The notes under the pieces are model-generated. The model ran no database searches and was not told the DNA's origin. It saw only the letters and a list, made by a program, of their open reading frames with translations. Below, piece by piece: positions 21,586-30,390 of a DNA stretch of 64,000 bases. The stretch comes from CALOBA01 sp942491465. Its GTDB lineage: Bacteria; Pseudomonadota; Gammaproteobacteria; Chromatiales; Chromatiaceae. The translations under genes and the position numbers were made by a program. Every line of letters starts with the position of its first letter. Within the stretch, counting starts at the first letter, position 1. The stretch lies in assembly GCA_942491465.1 (NCBI GenBank), contig CALOBA010000081.1, positions 111,608-175,607 on the forward strand, read 5' to 3'.

Positions 21586-24500
21586 CTACTCCGGCACCTC
21601 CGCCGGCTTGCCGCCCAGCTTCCCTTTGACCTTCTCGCGCACCCCCTGCACGACGTAGTACATCACCGGGATCAGTAGAGTGCCGACGACGGTGGCGGCG
21701 AGCATGCCGCCGAACACCGCGGTGCCGAGGGCGACGCGGGAGCCGGCGCCGGCGCCGGTGGCGACCACCAGCGGGATGATGCCGAGCAGGAACGACAGCG
21801 CCGTCATCATCACCGCGCGGAAGCGCAGCCGGGCGGCCTTGACGGCGGCGTCGTAGATGCTCAGACCCTCGGTCTCGCGCTGTTCCTTGGCGAATTCGAC
21901 GATCAGGATGGCGTTCTTGGCGGCGAGCCCGATCAGCATCACCAGACCGATCTGGGTGTAGAGGTTGACGTCCAGGCCGGCGATGCCGGTGAGCCCGAGG
22001 GCGCCGAAGACGGCCACCGGGACGGCCAAGAGCACGGCCATCGGGATGGACCAGCTCTCGTACTGGGCGACCAGGAACAGGTACACGAACAGCAGGGCCA
22101 GGCCAAAGATGATCGGCGCCTGACCGGCGGCCTTGATCTCCTGGTAGCTCATGCTGGTCCACTCGAAGCCGAAGCCCGACGGCAGGGTCTCGTTGGCGGT
22201 CTCCTCCATCGCGGCGATGGCCTGGCCGGAGCTGAAGCCGGGGGCTGGGCCGCCGGAGATGTCGGCGGAGCGGAATAGGTTGTAGCGCGGGACGATCTGC
22301 GGGCCGGTCTGGGACTCGACCTCGGCGAGCGTGGCCATGGGCACCATGTCCCCGGCCTTGCTGCGCACGAACAGCCGCAGGACATCGCTCGGGTTGTCGC
22401 GGAACGCGCTCTCGGCCTGGGCCATGACCCGCCAGGTGCGGCCGAACTTATTGAAGTCGTTGATATACGTCGACCCGAGCTGGGCCTGCAGCGTCGAGAA
22501 GACCTCGCTCATGGGGATGCCCAGCGTCTGCACCTTGTCGCGATTGACCTCCAGGTAGAGCATGGGCACGTCGGCGCGGAAGGTGCTGTAGGCGCTGCCG
22601 ATGGCGGCATGCGCGTTGGCGGCGACGATGAAGCCGCGCATGACCGAGGCAAACTCCTGGATGTCGCCGCCGGTCTTGTCCTGCAGCACGAACGAGAAGC
22701 CGCCGGAACTGCCGAGCCCCGGGATGGCCGGGGGCACGAACGGGATGACGTTGGCGTCGCTGGTCTTGGCGGCGATCTGCTCGGTCTGGCCGACGATGCT
22801 GCGCAGTGAAAGCTCCGGCGCCTCGCGCTCGGACCAGGGGGCCAGTACCGGGATGATGAGCGCGCTGTTGGAGCCGAAGGCGCTGTTCAACAGCGAAAAG
22901 CCGGCCACCGAGATGACGTCGGTCACGCCCGGGATCTCCAACAGCTGCTGTTCCAGGCGATCGAGCGCGGTCTCGGTGCGGGTGAGCGACGCCGCATCGG
23001 GCAGCTGCAGCTCGATGTAGAAGTAGCCCTGGTCCTCCTCGGGCAGGAAGCCGCTGGGCAGGTTGCCGAACATCCAGACCGTGCCGCCGATGAGTCCGGC
23101 GTAGCAGACCACGATCAGCGCCGCGCGCTTGACGGTGGTCTTCACCGCGGCCGTGTAGCCGTCGGTCAGCCGGCCGAACAGCCGGTTGAACCAGCCGAGC
23201 CATTTGACGGGCTCTTGGCCCGGTTTGAGCAGCACCGAGCATAGGGCCGGGCTCAGGGTCAGGGCGTTGATGGACGAGATGGCCACCGCGACCGAGATGG
23301 TGACGGCGAACTGCTGATAGATCTGACCGGTGATGCCGGGCATGAAGCCCACCGGCACGAACACCGCGAGCAGCACCAGCGTGGTGGCGATGACGGCACC
23401 GCCCACCTGGTCCATGGCCTTGGCGGTGGCCGCCTTCGGATCGAGCCCCTCCTCCTCCATCAGCCGCTGCACGTTCTCGACCACGATGATGGCATCGTCG
23501 ACGACGATGCCGATGGCCAGGATCAACGCGAACAGGACGATGGTGTTGAGCGTGAAGCCGAGCACGGACAGGATGGCGAAGGTGCCGATCAGCGAGACCG
23601 GGATGGCGATGCCCGGGATCAGGGTCGAGCGCCAGTCGCCCAGGAAGATGAAGACCACCAGGATGACCAGTCCGACGGCGATGAAGAGGGTCTCCTGCAC
23701 CTCGGCGATGGACGCATCGATGAAGTTGGTGGTGTCGTAGAGGATGGCGAAGTCGACGTCGTCCGGGAAGCGCTGGGCGAGGTCCGCCAGCGCGGCCTTG
23801 ACCGCATCGGCGGTGTCCAGCGCGTTGGCATCCGGGGTCTGGTAGACCGCGAGCACCGCCGACGGTCGCCCGTCGAGCCGGCCGGCGGCGGAATAGGCCT
23901 GGGCGCCGAGTTCGACGCGCGCCACATCCTTGACGCGGATCGCCGAGCCATCCGACTCCATGCGGATGATGATGTTGGCGAACTCCTCCGGGTCGGTCAG
24001 CCGCCCCTTGGTGGTGACGGTGTACTGAAACTGGGTATCCGGCGGCGCCGGCTGACCGCCGATCTGGCCCGCCGGCACCTGCACGTTCTGCTCGGCGACG
24101 GCGTTCTGGATGTCGGCGACGCTGACCCCGAGCGCCGTCATCCGGTCGGGCTTGAGCCAGAAGCGCATGCCGTAGTCCATCACGCCCAGGATCTCGGCCT
24201 TGCCCACGCCGTTGACGCGCCCGAGCACGTCCTTGACGTTGATGGTGGCATAGTTGTTCAGGAACAGCGCGTCCCAGGTCTGGTCCGGCGAGAACAGGTT
24301 GACGATCAGCAGCATGTTGGTGGACTGCTTCTCGGTCTTGACGCCCTGGCGCTGCACCTCCTGGGGCAGCGACGGCATCGCCGTGGCGACCCGGTTCTGC
24401 ACCTTGACCTGGGCCATGTCGGCGTCGGTGCCGATGTCGAAGGTGACGGTGAGGCTGTAGCGGCCGTCGTTGTCGGCCTTGCTGGACATGTAGATCATGC

Positions 24501-24726
24501 CCTCGACGCCGTTGACCTCCTGCTCGATGGGCGCGGCCACGGTCTGCTCCACCACGTCGGCGCTGGCGCCGGCGTATTGGGTGCTGACGCTGACCGTCGG
24601 CGGCGTGATCTCGGGGAACTGGGCCACCGGCAGCCCCATCAGCGCCAGCCCACCGGCCAGCGAGATGACGATGGAGATGACGAAGGCGAACTTCGGGCGG
24701 TGGATGAAGAACTTGGACAGGGGCAT
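21586..24726 (-). CDS. RND efflux transporter, inner-membrane pump (AcrB/MexB family, HAE1)
   Basis: This 1046-aa protein has two sets of six membrane helices and two large periplasmic loops. The N-terminus MPLSKFFIHRPKFAFVISIVISL and the GLPVAQFPEITPPTVSV stretch are typical of HAE1 pumps. The proton-relay Asp pair is in GIVVDDAIIVVENVQRLMEEE, and VPVGFMPGITGQIYQQFAVTI follows. It should form a tripartite pump with the adaptor encoded just upstream (25037-26536). The 310-nt gap between the two genes holds a 99-bp inverted-repeat element. No outer-membrane channel gene is adjacent. Substrate not predictable. Confidence 0.95.
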   Translation of the reverse strand: MPLSKFFIHRPKFAFVISIVISLAGGLALMGLPVAQFPEITPPTVSVSTQYAGASADVVEQTVAAPIEQEVNGVEGMIYMSSKADNDGRYSLTVTFDIGTDADMAQVKVQNRVATAMPSLPQEVQRQGVKTEKQSTNMLLIVNLFSPDQTWDALFLNNYATINVKDVLGRVNGVGKAEILGVMDYGMRFWLKPDRMTALGVSVADIQNAVAEQNVQVPAGQIGGQPAPPDTQFQYTVTTKGRLTDPEEFANIIIRMESDGSAIRVKDVARVELGAQAYSAAGRLDGRPSAVLAVYQTPDANALDTADAVKAALADLAQRFPDDVDFAILYDTTNFIDASIAEVQETLFIAVGLVILVVFIFLGDWRSTLIPGIAIPVSLIGTFAILSVLGFTLNTIVLFALILAIGIVVDDAIIVVENVQRLMEEEGLDPKAATAKAMDQVGGAVIATTLVLLAVFVPVGFMPGITGQIYQQFAVTISVAVAISSINALTLSPALCSVLLKPGQEPVKWLGWFNRLFGRLTDGYTAAVKTTVKRAALIVVCYAGLIGGTVWMFGNLPSGFLPEEDQGYFYIELQLPDAASLTRTETALDRLEQQLLEIPGVTDVISVAGFSLLNSAFGSNSALIIPVLAPWSEREAPELSLRSIVGQTEQIAAKTSDANVIPFVPPAIPGLGSSGGFSFVLQDKTGGDIQEFASVMRGFIVAANAHAAIGSAYSTFRADVPMLYLEVNRDKVQTLGIPMSEVFSTLQAQLGSTYINDFNKFGRTWRVMAQAESAFRDNPSDVLRLFVRSKAGDMVPMATLAEVESQTGPQIVPRYNLFRSADISGGPAPGFSSGQAIAAMEETANETLPSGFGFEWTSMSYQEIKAAGQAPIIFGLALLFVYLFLVAQYESWSIPMAVLLAVPVAVFGALGLTGIAGLDVNLYTQIGLVMLIGLAAKNAILIVEFAKEQRETEGLSIYDAAVKAARLRFRAVMMTALSFLLGIIPLVVATGAGAGSRVALGTAVFGGMLAATVVGTLLIPVMYYVVQGVREKVKGKLGGKPAEVPE

Positions 24727-24889
24727 CGGGGGGCTCCCTCAGGTGGCCGTTTCGGCCGTCGTCCGCGTCGTTTGATTCAACCGCAGAGGCGCGGAGACGC
24801 GGAGTTGGGCGCAGAGAGATCGGGGGCGGGGCTGAAAACAGGAAACGTCGTCGACGGTCGCTGCCGTTCTCGTTCGCGCAGGGGTCATA

Positions 24890-24988
24890 GTCAAGGTTCA
24901 GAAACAAGTGGTGCAGGCGAAACCACGAAACGGCCAATCAAAAGGTTCAGCGAGCGGGCGTCTGCGCCACTTGTTTCTGAACCGATCC
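24890..24988 (-). mobile_element. 99-bp inverted-repeat element, copy 1 (MITE-like), with ATA target duplication
   Basis: On the minus strand it reads GGATC-GGTTCAGAAACAAGTGG... to ...CCACTTGTTTCTGAACC-TTGAC. The arms pair over about 26 bp with a few mismatches. Flanking ATA occurs at 24887-24889 and again at 24989-24991. It is the same length as copy 2 (34701-34799). It sits between the adaptor and pump genes of the RND operon, so a strong hairpin would be transcribed there. Confidence 0.88.
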
Positions 24989-25036
24989 ATAGTGACGTTC
25001 GGACGCTCGATTACGACAACGACGACCGGAGCGAGA

Positions 25037-26536
25037 TCATTCGTCAACGCCGTCCGGGTCGTCCATCACTTCCGCATCAGGGTCATCGACACCAGCCGCA
25101 GCATCAGTCGGCGACCCGTCGTCGTCGGATGCCGCCGGCTGCTGCTCCGCCGCGGCGGACGGATCTTCGTTTGGCGCCGGCTCATCGCCGCCGGCCATCT
25201 CCTCGGCCTCGACCTCGTCGATCGCCGCACGGTCCATCTCGGTGTCATCCGCCGGCTCGGCACCCGCGGACGGCGCATCTGCGGCCTGGGCCTCATCCGC
25301 ACCGGGCTCGGCCCCTTCGTCAACCGATTCCGCGGTCTGAACGGCCGGGTCGGACGGCGCCTCGGCGGGCTCGGGCTGGACGGTCAACCCCGGGCGCACC
25401 TTCTGGATGCCGTAGAGGATGACCTGCTCGCCGGTCTCAAGGCCCTTATTGACCACCAAGCTCGCACCGAAGCGCTGGCCGGTCTCGATGCGGCGGCTCT
25501 CGACCTTTGCCTCGTCGTTGACGATCAAGACGTAGTAGCCGGCCTGATCGGTCAGCACCGCGGCCTGGGGCACGACGATCTTGTCCACGGCCTGCTTGCG
25601 CTCGATGACGACGGTGACGAACTGGCCCGGCAGCAGCAGCCGGTCGGGGTTCGGAAACTCGGCGCGGATCAGGACGGTGCCGGTCTTCTCGTCGACCTTG
25701 TTGTCGACGAAGTCGAACCGGCCTTCGTGCTCGTAGCGCCGGCCGTTGGGCAGCTTGATCAGCGGGATGTAGGTCCACTCGTCAACCTGCTTGCCGGCGC
25801 GCTCGGCCGCGACGTCGGCCTCCACCAGTTCCAGGTACCAGGTCTCGGAGATGGAGAAGGTGACATCGATCGGATCCATCAGGTTGATGGTCGCCATCAC
25901 CCCGCTGTCCGGGCCGACCAGGTTGCCGACGTCGTAGGCGGCCAGATCGATGCGCCCGGCGATGGGCGCCGTGATCTCGGTGTACTCCAAGTCGAGCCGC
26001 GTCTTGCGCAGGTCCGCCTCGGCAGTCTCCACCGCGGCCTCCTCCACCTTCACCAGCGCCGCGGCCTCGTCGACCTTCTGCTGGCTGACGTTGTTCTTCT
26101 TGGCCAGTTCCTGGTAGCGTGACAGGTCCACCTGGGCCTGGTTCAGCTTCGCCTTGGCCGCGGCCAAGGCCGCCTCGGTCTGGGCCACGGTGGCCTGGTA
26201 CTGCTCCGGCTCGATCTTGAACAGCACCTGGTCGACCTCGACCCGGCCGCCCTCCTCGAAGCTGCGCTCCTCCAGAAAGCCGGTCACCCGCGCTCGCAAC
26301 GCAACGCTCTCCTTTGGCCGCGTCTTGCCGACGAACTCGAAGAACGGGTTGACCTTCTGCTCGGCGACCTCGATGACACCGACGGCGGGCGGCTGCGCGG
26401 CGACCTCCTCGGCCTGCTGTGGGCCGCAGCCGGCCAGGGCGAAGAGCGCGGTCAGCGCCGCAACAACGGCGCCGAGACGCACCCCATTGATGGGTTGAGA
26501 CCGACGCGGCGGCGGACAGACAGCGGACAATGTCAT
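25037..26536 (-). CDS. RND efflux periplasmic adaptor (AcrA/MexA family) with long acidic tail
   Basis: About 499 aa. It is a lipoprotein, with signal peptide ending LTALFALAGC. The adaptor core runs from about residue 50 to 385: lipoyl halves (VGKTRPKESVALRARVTGFL and YTEITAPIAGRID), an alpha-hairpin with SRYQELAKKNNVSQQKVDEA, and beta-barrel and membrane-proximal parts. After the normal end (about VRPGLTVQPEP) comes a tail of about 110 residues, almost entirely Ala, Asp, Glu, Pro and Gly, absent from typical AcrA. The start at 26536 (MTLSAVCPP) places the signal peptide correctly; longer in-frame starts do not. It is upstream of the pump gene in the same operon. Confidence 0.9.
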   Translation of the reverse strand: MTLSAVCPPPRRSQPINGVRLGAVVAALTALFALAGCGPQQAEEVAAQPPAVGVIEVAEQKVNPFFEFVGKTRPKESVALRARVTGFLEERSFEEGGRVEVDQVLFKIEPEQYQATVAQTEAALAAAKAKLNQAQVDLSRYQELAKKNNVSQQKVDEAAALVKVEEAAVETAEADLRKTRLDLEYTEITAPIAGRIDLAAYDVGNLVGPDSGVMATINLMDPIDVTFSISETWYLELVEADVAAERAGKQVDEWTYIPLIKLPNGRRYEHEGRFDFVDNKVDEKTGTVLIRAEFPNPDRLLLPGQFVTVVIERKQAVDKIVVPQAAVLTDQAGYYVLIVNDEAKVESRRIETGQRFGASLVVNKGLETGEQVILYGIQKVRPGLTVQPEPAEAPSDPAVQTAESVDEGAEPGADEAQAADAPSAGAEPADDTEMDRAAIDEVEAEEMAGGDEPAPNEDPSAAAEQQPAASDDDGSPTDAAAGVDDPDAEVMDDPDGVDE

Positions 26537-26665
26537 GGCGCGGGGTTCCAGGGCTGTGGCTTGCGGGGTTTGGATCGGCGCGCAGGATAGCATGATGGGA
26601 GGGTATCGCCGTGGCGCACGGAGCGCCGGCTTGCAGCCCCTGCAATCGCCCCCTAGACTCAGCCC

Positions 26666-27061
26666 ATGCGCCACCCGATTGATCCCAAAGTCGACTGCGT
26701 GTTCAAGGCCCTGCTCGGGGCCGAGGCGAACCGCGGCCTGCTGATCCACTTCCTGAACGCCGTGCTCGGCGGCGATCTGCCGCGGCCGATCACCTCGGTG
26801 CGGATCATGAATCCCTACGGCACACTGCGGCCCACCTATTCGATTTGGCTGCTCGGGAGCAGCCTGATCGACGCTGATTCGGCCTATGCGCACAACATCC
26901 GGCTGCGCAAGCGAAGAGCAGGCCCGCGCAAGCGCGGCCCGTGAGCGCGACGCCAAAGAGCACGAGCGCGCGGCCAAAGCGCAGGAGCGCGCGGCCAAAG
27001 AGCGCGCCCTAGCGGAGCTTGAGCAGCTACGCCGGCAGCTGCAGGACCGGTCGCGGTCCTG
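26666..27061 (+). pseudogene. Remnant of an Rpn/PD-(D/E)XK nuclease-family transposase-like gene (PF12784)
   Basis: The N-terminal about 50 residues (MRHPIDPKVDCVFKALLGA, HFLNAVLG) are the standard start of this family. The frame then runs into unrelated sequence, and the family's charged coiled C-terminus (repeats of ERAAKAQERAAKERA, ending DRSRS) appears in another frame up to the TGA at 27059-27061. The middle, with most of the nuclease core, is missing. It reads as an internal deletion plus frameshift. These genes are common multicopy passengers in gammaproteobacteria. Confidence 0.7.
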
Positions 27062-27162
27062 ACCCGCTCAGGCATCCTGGTCCGTAGCACCTGCGGCAAG
27101 CGCCGACTTGAGGCGACAGACCGCAGCCGGCGGCCTTCAGTCCGCCGCCATACCGACCGCAG

Positions 27163-28128
27163 TCACCACGGCAGGTGCAGGCGCAGCGGGGCGACCCAAA
27201 GCCCGATGGCCAGCGCCAACAAGGACGCGGCCAGGATCAACGCCAGGGCACGGCGCAGATCATCGCCATCGAGATCGGCGGGCCAGGCAGGATCGCCCAT
27301 GTAGCGGGTCGTGACCAACTCGCCGCCGTAGTAGACCGGCCCGATCAGCCGCACCCGCAGCGCCCCGGCGCAGGCGGCCTCGCTCCAGCCGGAGTTCGGG
27401 CTCGGCAGCATGGCGTGGTCGCGCCGGGCGGCGCGGATGGCCGATCCCGGATAGAGCCGCAGCAGCGCGGCGGCGGCGGCGATCAGGGGCACCGACAGCC
27501 TCGCCGGCAGCCAGTGGATCAGGTCGTCGGAGCGGGCCCCGGCCCAGCCGAAGCGGGCGTAGCGCGCAGTGCGGTAGCCGACCATCGAGTCCAGCGTTGA
27601 GATCGCCTTGACGACGATCAGCCCCGGCAGACCGAACAGGCACAGGGCCCAGAGCGGGGTCAGCACGCCGTCGGTGAGGTTCTCCGACAGGCTCTCGATG
27701 GTGGCGCGGACCACGCCGCCACGGTCGAGCCGGTCGGTGTCGCGGCCCACCAGCATGCCGAGTCCGGCGCGCGCCCGCGGCAGGTCGTCCAGGTCGACCA
27801 AGATGCGCTGCCCCGCCGCGAGCAGATCGCGGGTGCAGAGCAGGCTGTAGGTTAGAAACAGGTCCCAGCCGGCGACCCAGACCGGCCCGAGCTTCGCCAG
27901 CAGCACCCGCACCAGCAGCCACACACCCAGCGCGCCGCCGACCACGGCCAGCCAGTGCAGCAGGCCGCCAAGGCGACCGTTGAGGCCGAACGCAAACAAG
28001 GCCCGCTCGCAAGACCCGATCCAGTCGCCGATCAGCCGGATCGGATGCAGCCGGTAGAACGGATCGCCGAACAGCGCATCGAGCAGACAGGCGCCGAGGA
28101 TCAGCCAGAGGTGGTCGCTCAGGTCCAT
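27163..28128 (-). CDS. cbiB: Adenosylcobinamide-phosphate synthase
   Basis: This 321-aa integral membrane protein (CobD/CbiB family) joins adenosylcobyric acid to aminopropanol (phosphate). Conserved stretches: DALFGDPFYRLHPIRLIG near the N-terminus, GRDTDRLDRGGVVRATIESLSENLTDGVLTPLW in the middle, and SDDLIHWLPARLS. Its start overlaps the end of cbiZ by 10 nt, so the two are translationally coupled and act on consecutive steps: CbiZ yields adenosylcobyric acid and CbiB re-attaches the linker. Confidence 0.93.
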   Translation of the reverse strand: MDLSDHLWLILGACLLDALFGDPFYRLHPIRLIGDWIGSCERALFAFGLNGRLGGLLHWLAVVGGALGVWLLVRVLLAKLGPVWVAGWDLFLTYSLLCTRDLLAAGQRILVDLDDLPRARAGLGMLVGRDTDRLDRGGVVRATIESLSENLTDGVLTPLWALCLFGLPGLIVVKAISTLDSMVGYRTARYARFGWAGARSDDLIHWLPARLSVPLIAAAAALLRLYPGSAIRAARRDHAMLPSPNSGWSEAACAGALRVRLIGPVYYGGELVTTRYMGDPAWPADLDGDDLRRALALILAASLLALAIGLWVAPLRLHLPW

Positions 28129-29288
28129 TTGCAGCCGAAGCCTTCAACGACGGCCAGCGCGGCCAAGGTACCGGGGGCCAGACCGTGCTCGCGGCCCAAG
28201 CGCTGCCGCAGCGCCGGGAAGCGCTCCGGTGCGACGGCCACCGCGGCGGCCAGCAGCGCGGCCTGATTCAGGATCGCCTCGCGGGTCGCCTCGGCGTGCA
28301 GCACGCCGGTATCGATCAGATCCAGGACCTCGGCCAGGGCATAGGCGGCGGCGGCGCTCATGGGGTCGTGGATGATGGCGAGCAGGTTCTGCTCAAACTG
28401 CTGCGCCAGGGCGGCATCGAGCCTGGCCCCGGCCTGCGCCAGCAGCGCGGCCTGATCGCAACCGTGGCGGCCCAGCGCGGCGCAGATGGAGCGCCTCAGC
28501 TCGGCGCAGACGCCGTTCTGCAGCAGCAGGCAGCGGCTCACCGCCTCTTGAGTGGCGCGCGCGACCAGCTCGCCCAGGGTCGTGTGGCTGCCGGCCCAGT
28601 GCCGCTCCCAATCCGCGGGCCCGGCCAGCGGCGCGGCGATGGCGAGCTGGTCGGTCCCGGTGCCGGTGGCCAGCCGCGGCGATTGCAGGCTCGGCATGCG
28701 CAGATCCAGCACCGCCGTGCTCTTGGCCTCGGTCACCATCACCGCCGCCTGGATCAGGGCCGCCGGGGTGCAGGGCCGGTTGATGAACACCAGCGTGACG
28801 ATGGTGCCCTGCCCCGCCTCCGGGGCCGATGGGGCCGCGCCCGGCTTGGCCTGCGCGTCGCGCGCCCCCGGGGGCAGGCGGCGGCAGCCGCCCGGCTCCT
28901 CATGCCAGCAGGCCGGATCAGCGGCGCGGGTGGCGTTGCCGAGCACCCCGGCCGTGGCGGCGACGACGACCTCGAGATCATCGAACGCCGCGCGGCCAAG
29001 CGTCGCGCACTGCATATTCGCGGCCGTGCTCATCAGCGCCGTGGTCGCCGCCGGCAGGGCGGCCCCGGCACACAGATGCGCGTGATAGTCCGCCGGGTCG
29101 GTGGGCACCGGCGGCGGCGGTCCCACACCCTCGCTGCACTGATGATTGACCAGATCGGTCAGATCCTCGCGCAGGCCGCCGTTGACGCGGCAGGTGCTCA
29201 GCACCCGGTGCGGGCGCTTGAGCCGGGCGCGCAGGACGCGGCCGTCGCGGGTCAGGCGGTAGCGCTCGGTGTCGTCGAGAAGGATCAT
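28119..29288 (-). CDS. cbiZ: Adenosylcobinamide amidohydrolase (CbiZ family)
   Basis: 389 aa. CbiZ hallmarks are present: RVLSTCRVNGGL near residue 30, VVVAATAGVLGNATRAADPA, then TIVTLVFINRPC...ALIQAAVMVTEAKSTAVLDL and the signature LATGTGTDQLAIAAP. The enzyme removes the aminopropanol arm of adenosylcobinamide (or of imported non-native cobamides) to give adenosylcobyric acid, allowing corrinoid remodelling. A C-terminal Ala-rich domain of about 120 residues (from about residue 270) follows the catalytic part and may be a fused or lineage-specific extension. It overlaps cbiB. Confidence 0.88.
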   Translation of the reverse strand: MILLDDTERYRLTRDGRVLRARLKRPHRVLSTCRVNGGLREDLTDLVNHQCSEGVGPPPPVPTDPADYHAHLCAGAALPAATTALMSTAANMQCATLGRAAFDDLEVVVAATAGVLGNATRAADPACWHEEPGGCRRLPPGARDAQAKPGAAPSAPEAGQGTIVTLVFINRPCTPAALIQAAVMVTEAKSTAVLDLRMPSLQSPRLATGTGTDQLAIAAPLAGPADWERHWAGSHTTLGELVARATQEAVSRCLLLQNGVCAELRRSICAALGRHGCDQAALLAQAGARLDAALAQQFEQNLLAIIHDPMSAAAAYALAEVLDLIDTGVLHAEATREAILNQAALLAAAVAVAPERFPALRQRLGREHGLAPGTLAALAVVEGFGCKWT

Positions 29289-29361
29289 CGCTGCGAGGCC
29301 GCTTCAGTGACCGATGGGCGTTGGATGAAGACCGCCAACTGCCCCGATCTCGATACCGGCA

Positions 29362-30144
29362 TCAGCCACCGTCGGGCGCCGGGCGAAAACGCCGCGGAAA
29401 GGCGGCGTCGTAGAGCTTCGACGTGGCTGCGGCGGAGCGCGTCCGGGCACCCAGCGCCGGGCTGACCAGGATCATCGCCTGGCGCTCGATGCCGGCGGCA
29501 CGACACTGCTCGGCGATGTCGGCCAGGGTGCCGCGCAGCACCTGCTCCTCGCCGGGCCAGGTCGCCTTGTGGACGACGACCATGGGGGCCGTCTGCGCCC
29601 AGCCGGCCTCCACCAAGGCGGCGCAGACGCCGTCGATGCGCTCGATGGACAGGAAGATGCACAGTGTGCAGCCATGGGCGGCCAGGGCGACCAGCGACTC
29701 GCCCTCGGGCATCGACGTGCGCCCGGCCAGCCGGGTGAAGATGACCGTTTGGGTCAGCTCGGGCAGCGTCAGGCACTCGCCGGCGGCGGCGGCCGAGGCC
29801 ATGGCCGAGGAGACGCCGGGCACGATGCCGACGGGGATCCCCGCCGCATCCAACGGGCGTGCCAGCTCGGCCATGACGCCGTACAGCGTCGGGTCGCCGG
29901 TCTGCAGGCGCACGACGGTCTCGTGGCGAGCGGCCCGGTCCACCAGCCAGTGGTTGACCCGGGCCAGGTCCATGGACTTGGAGTCCTGGATCTCGCAGTC
30001 CGGTCCGGCCCATTGCAGGGCCGCCTCGGCCACCAGCGAGCCGGCGTAGAGGACGGCGCCGGCCTCGGCCAGCAGCCGGGTGCCGCGCACGGTGATCAGA
30101 TCAGGGGCGCCGGGGCCGGCGCCGACGAACCAGACCTTACCCAT
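29362..30144 (-). CDS. cobM: Precorrin-4 C11-methyltransferase
   Basis: This 260-aa SAM-dependent tetrapyrrole methylase has VWFVGAGPGAPDLITVRG at the N-terminus, LQTGDPTLYGVMAE, and VPGVSSAMASAAAAG. The CobM/CbiF family methylates C11 of (cobalt-)precorrin-4. The 73-nt gap to cbiZ and the same orientation suggest one operon. The opposite strand upstream carries the CobZ-like pair. The last about 20 residues are basic and unlike the family. Sequence alone does not tell CobM from CbiF, but the CobZ-like neighbours favour the oxygen-dependent route. Confidence 0.9.
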   Translation of the reverse strand: MGKVWFVGAGPGAPDLITVRGTRLLAEAGAVLYAGSLVAEAALQWAGPDCEIQDSKSMDLARVNHWLVDRAARHETVVRLQTGDPTLYGVMAELARPLDAAGIPVGIVPGVSSAMASAAAAGECLTLPELTQTVIFTRLAGRTSMPEGESLVALAAHGCTLCIFLSIERIDGVCAALVEAGWAQTAPMVVVHKATWPGEEQVLRGTLADIAEQCRAAGIERQAMILVSPALGARTRSAAATSKLYDAAFPRRFRPAPDGG

Positions 30145-30390
30145 GGGCAGGGTCCGGCAGAGCGATTGGGGACGGGAGCATGGGCGAAGGGCCTTCGTTC
30201 AGTCGAGCTGGCGCGCCGCTGCGGGCGGCCGACCTCGGGAGCATGGATCAGGCGCGGCATGTTGCAATCGCCCCCGGTGCTTGTCAAACTTCGACGCTCG
30301 GATGAATAGACCGCAATGCGACAACCAAGGGGTCAGACACCTGACGCTCCATCCATCGGCACGCCCGACCTCCGCAGCCGGCCCCGGCCG

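Noticed and set aside
22448..24937. An 829-codon minus-strand frame over the RND pump gene
   Set aside because: Arg/Gly/His-rich shadow frame of the pump gene; it begins inside the 99-bp element.
28119..29288. First read as CbiD (cobalt-precorrin-5B methyltransferase)
   Set aside because: The motifs RVLSTCRVNGGL and LATGTGTDQL are those of CbiZ, and no CbiD signature is present.
30145..30390. Cobalamin riboswitch between cobM and the CobZ-like operon
   Set aside because: No B12-box-like sequence (GCCACTG) or suitable fold seen on either strand.
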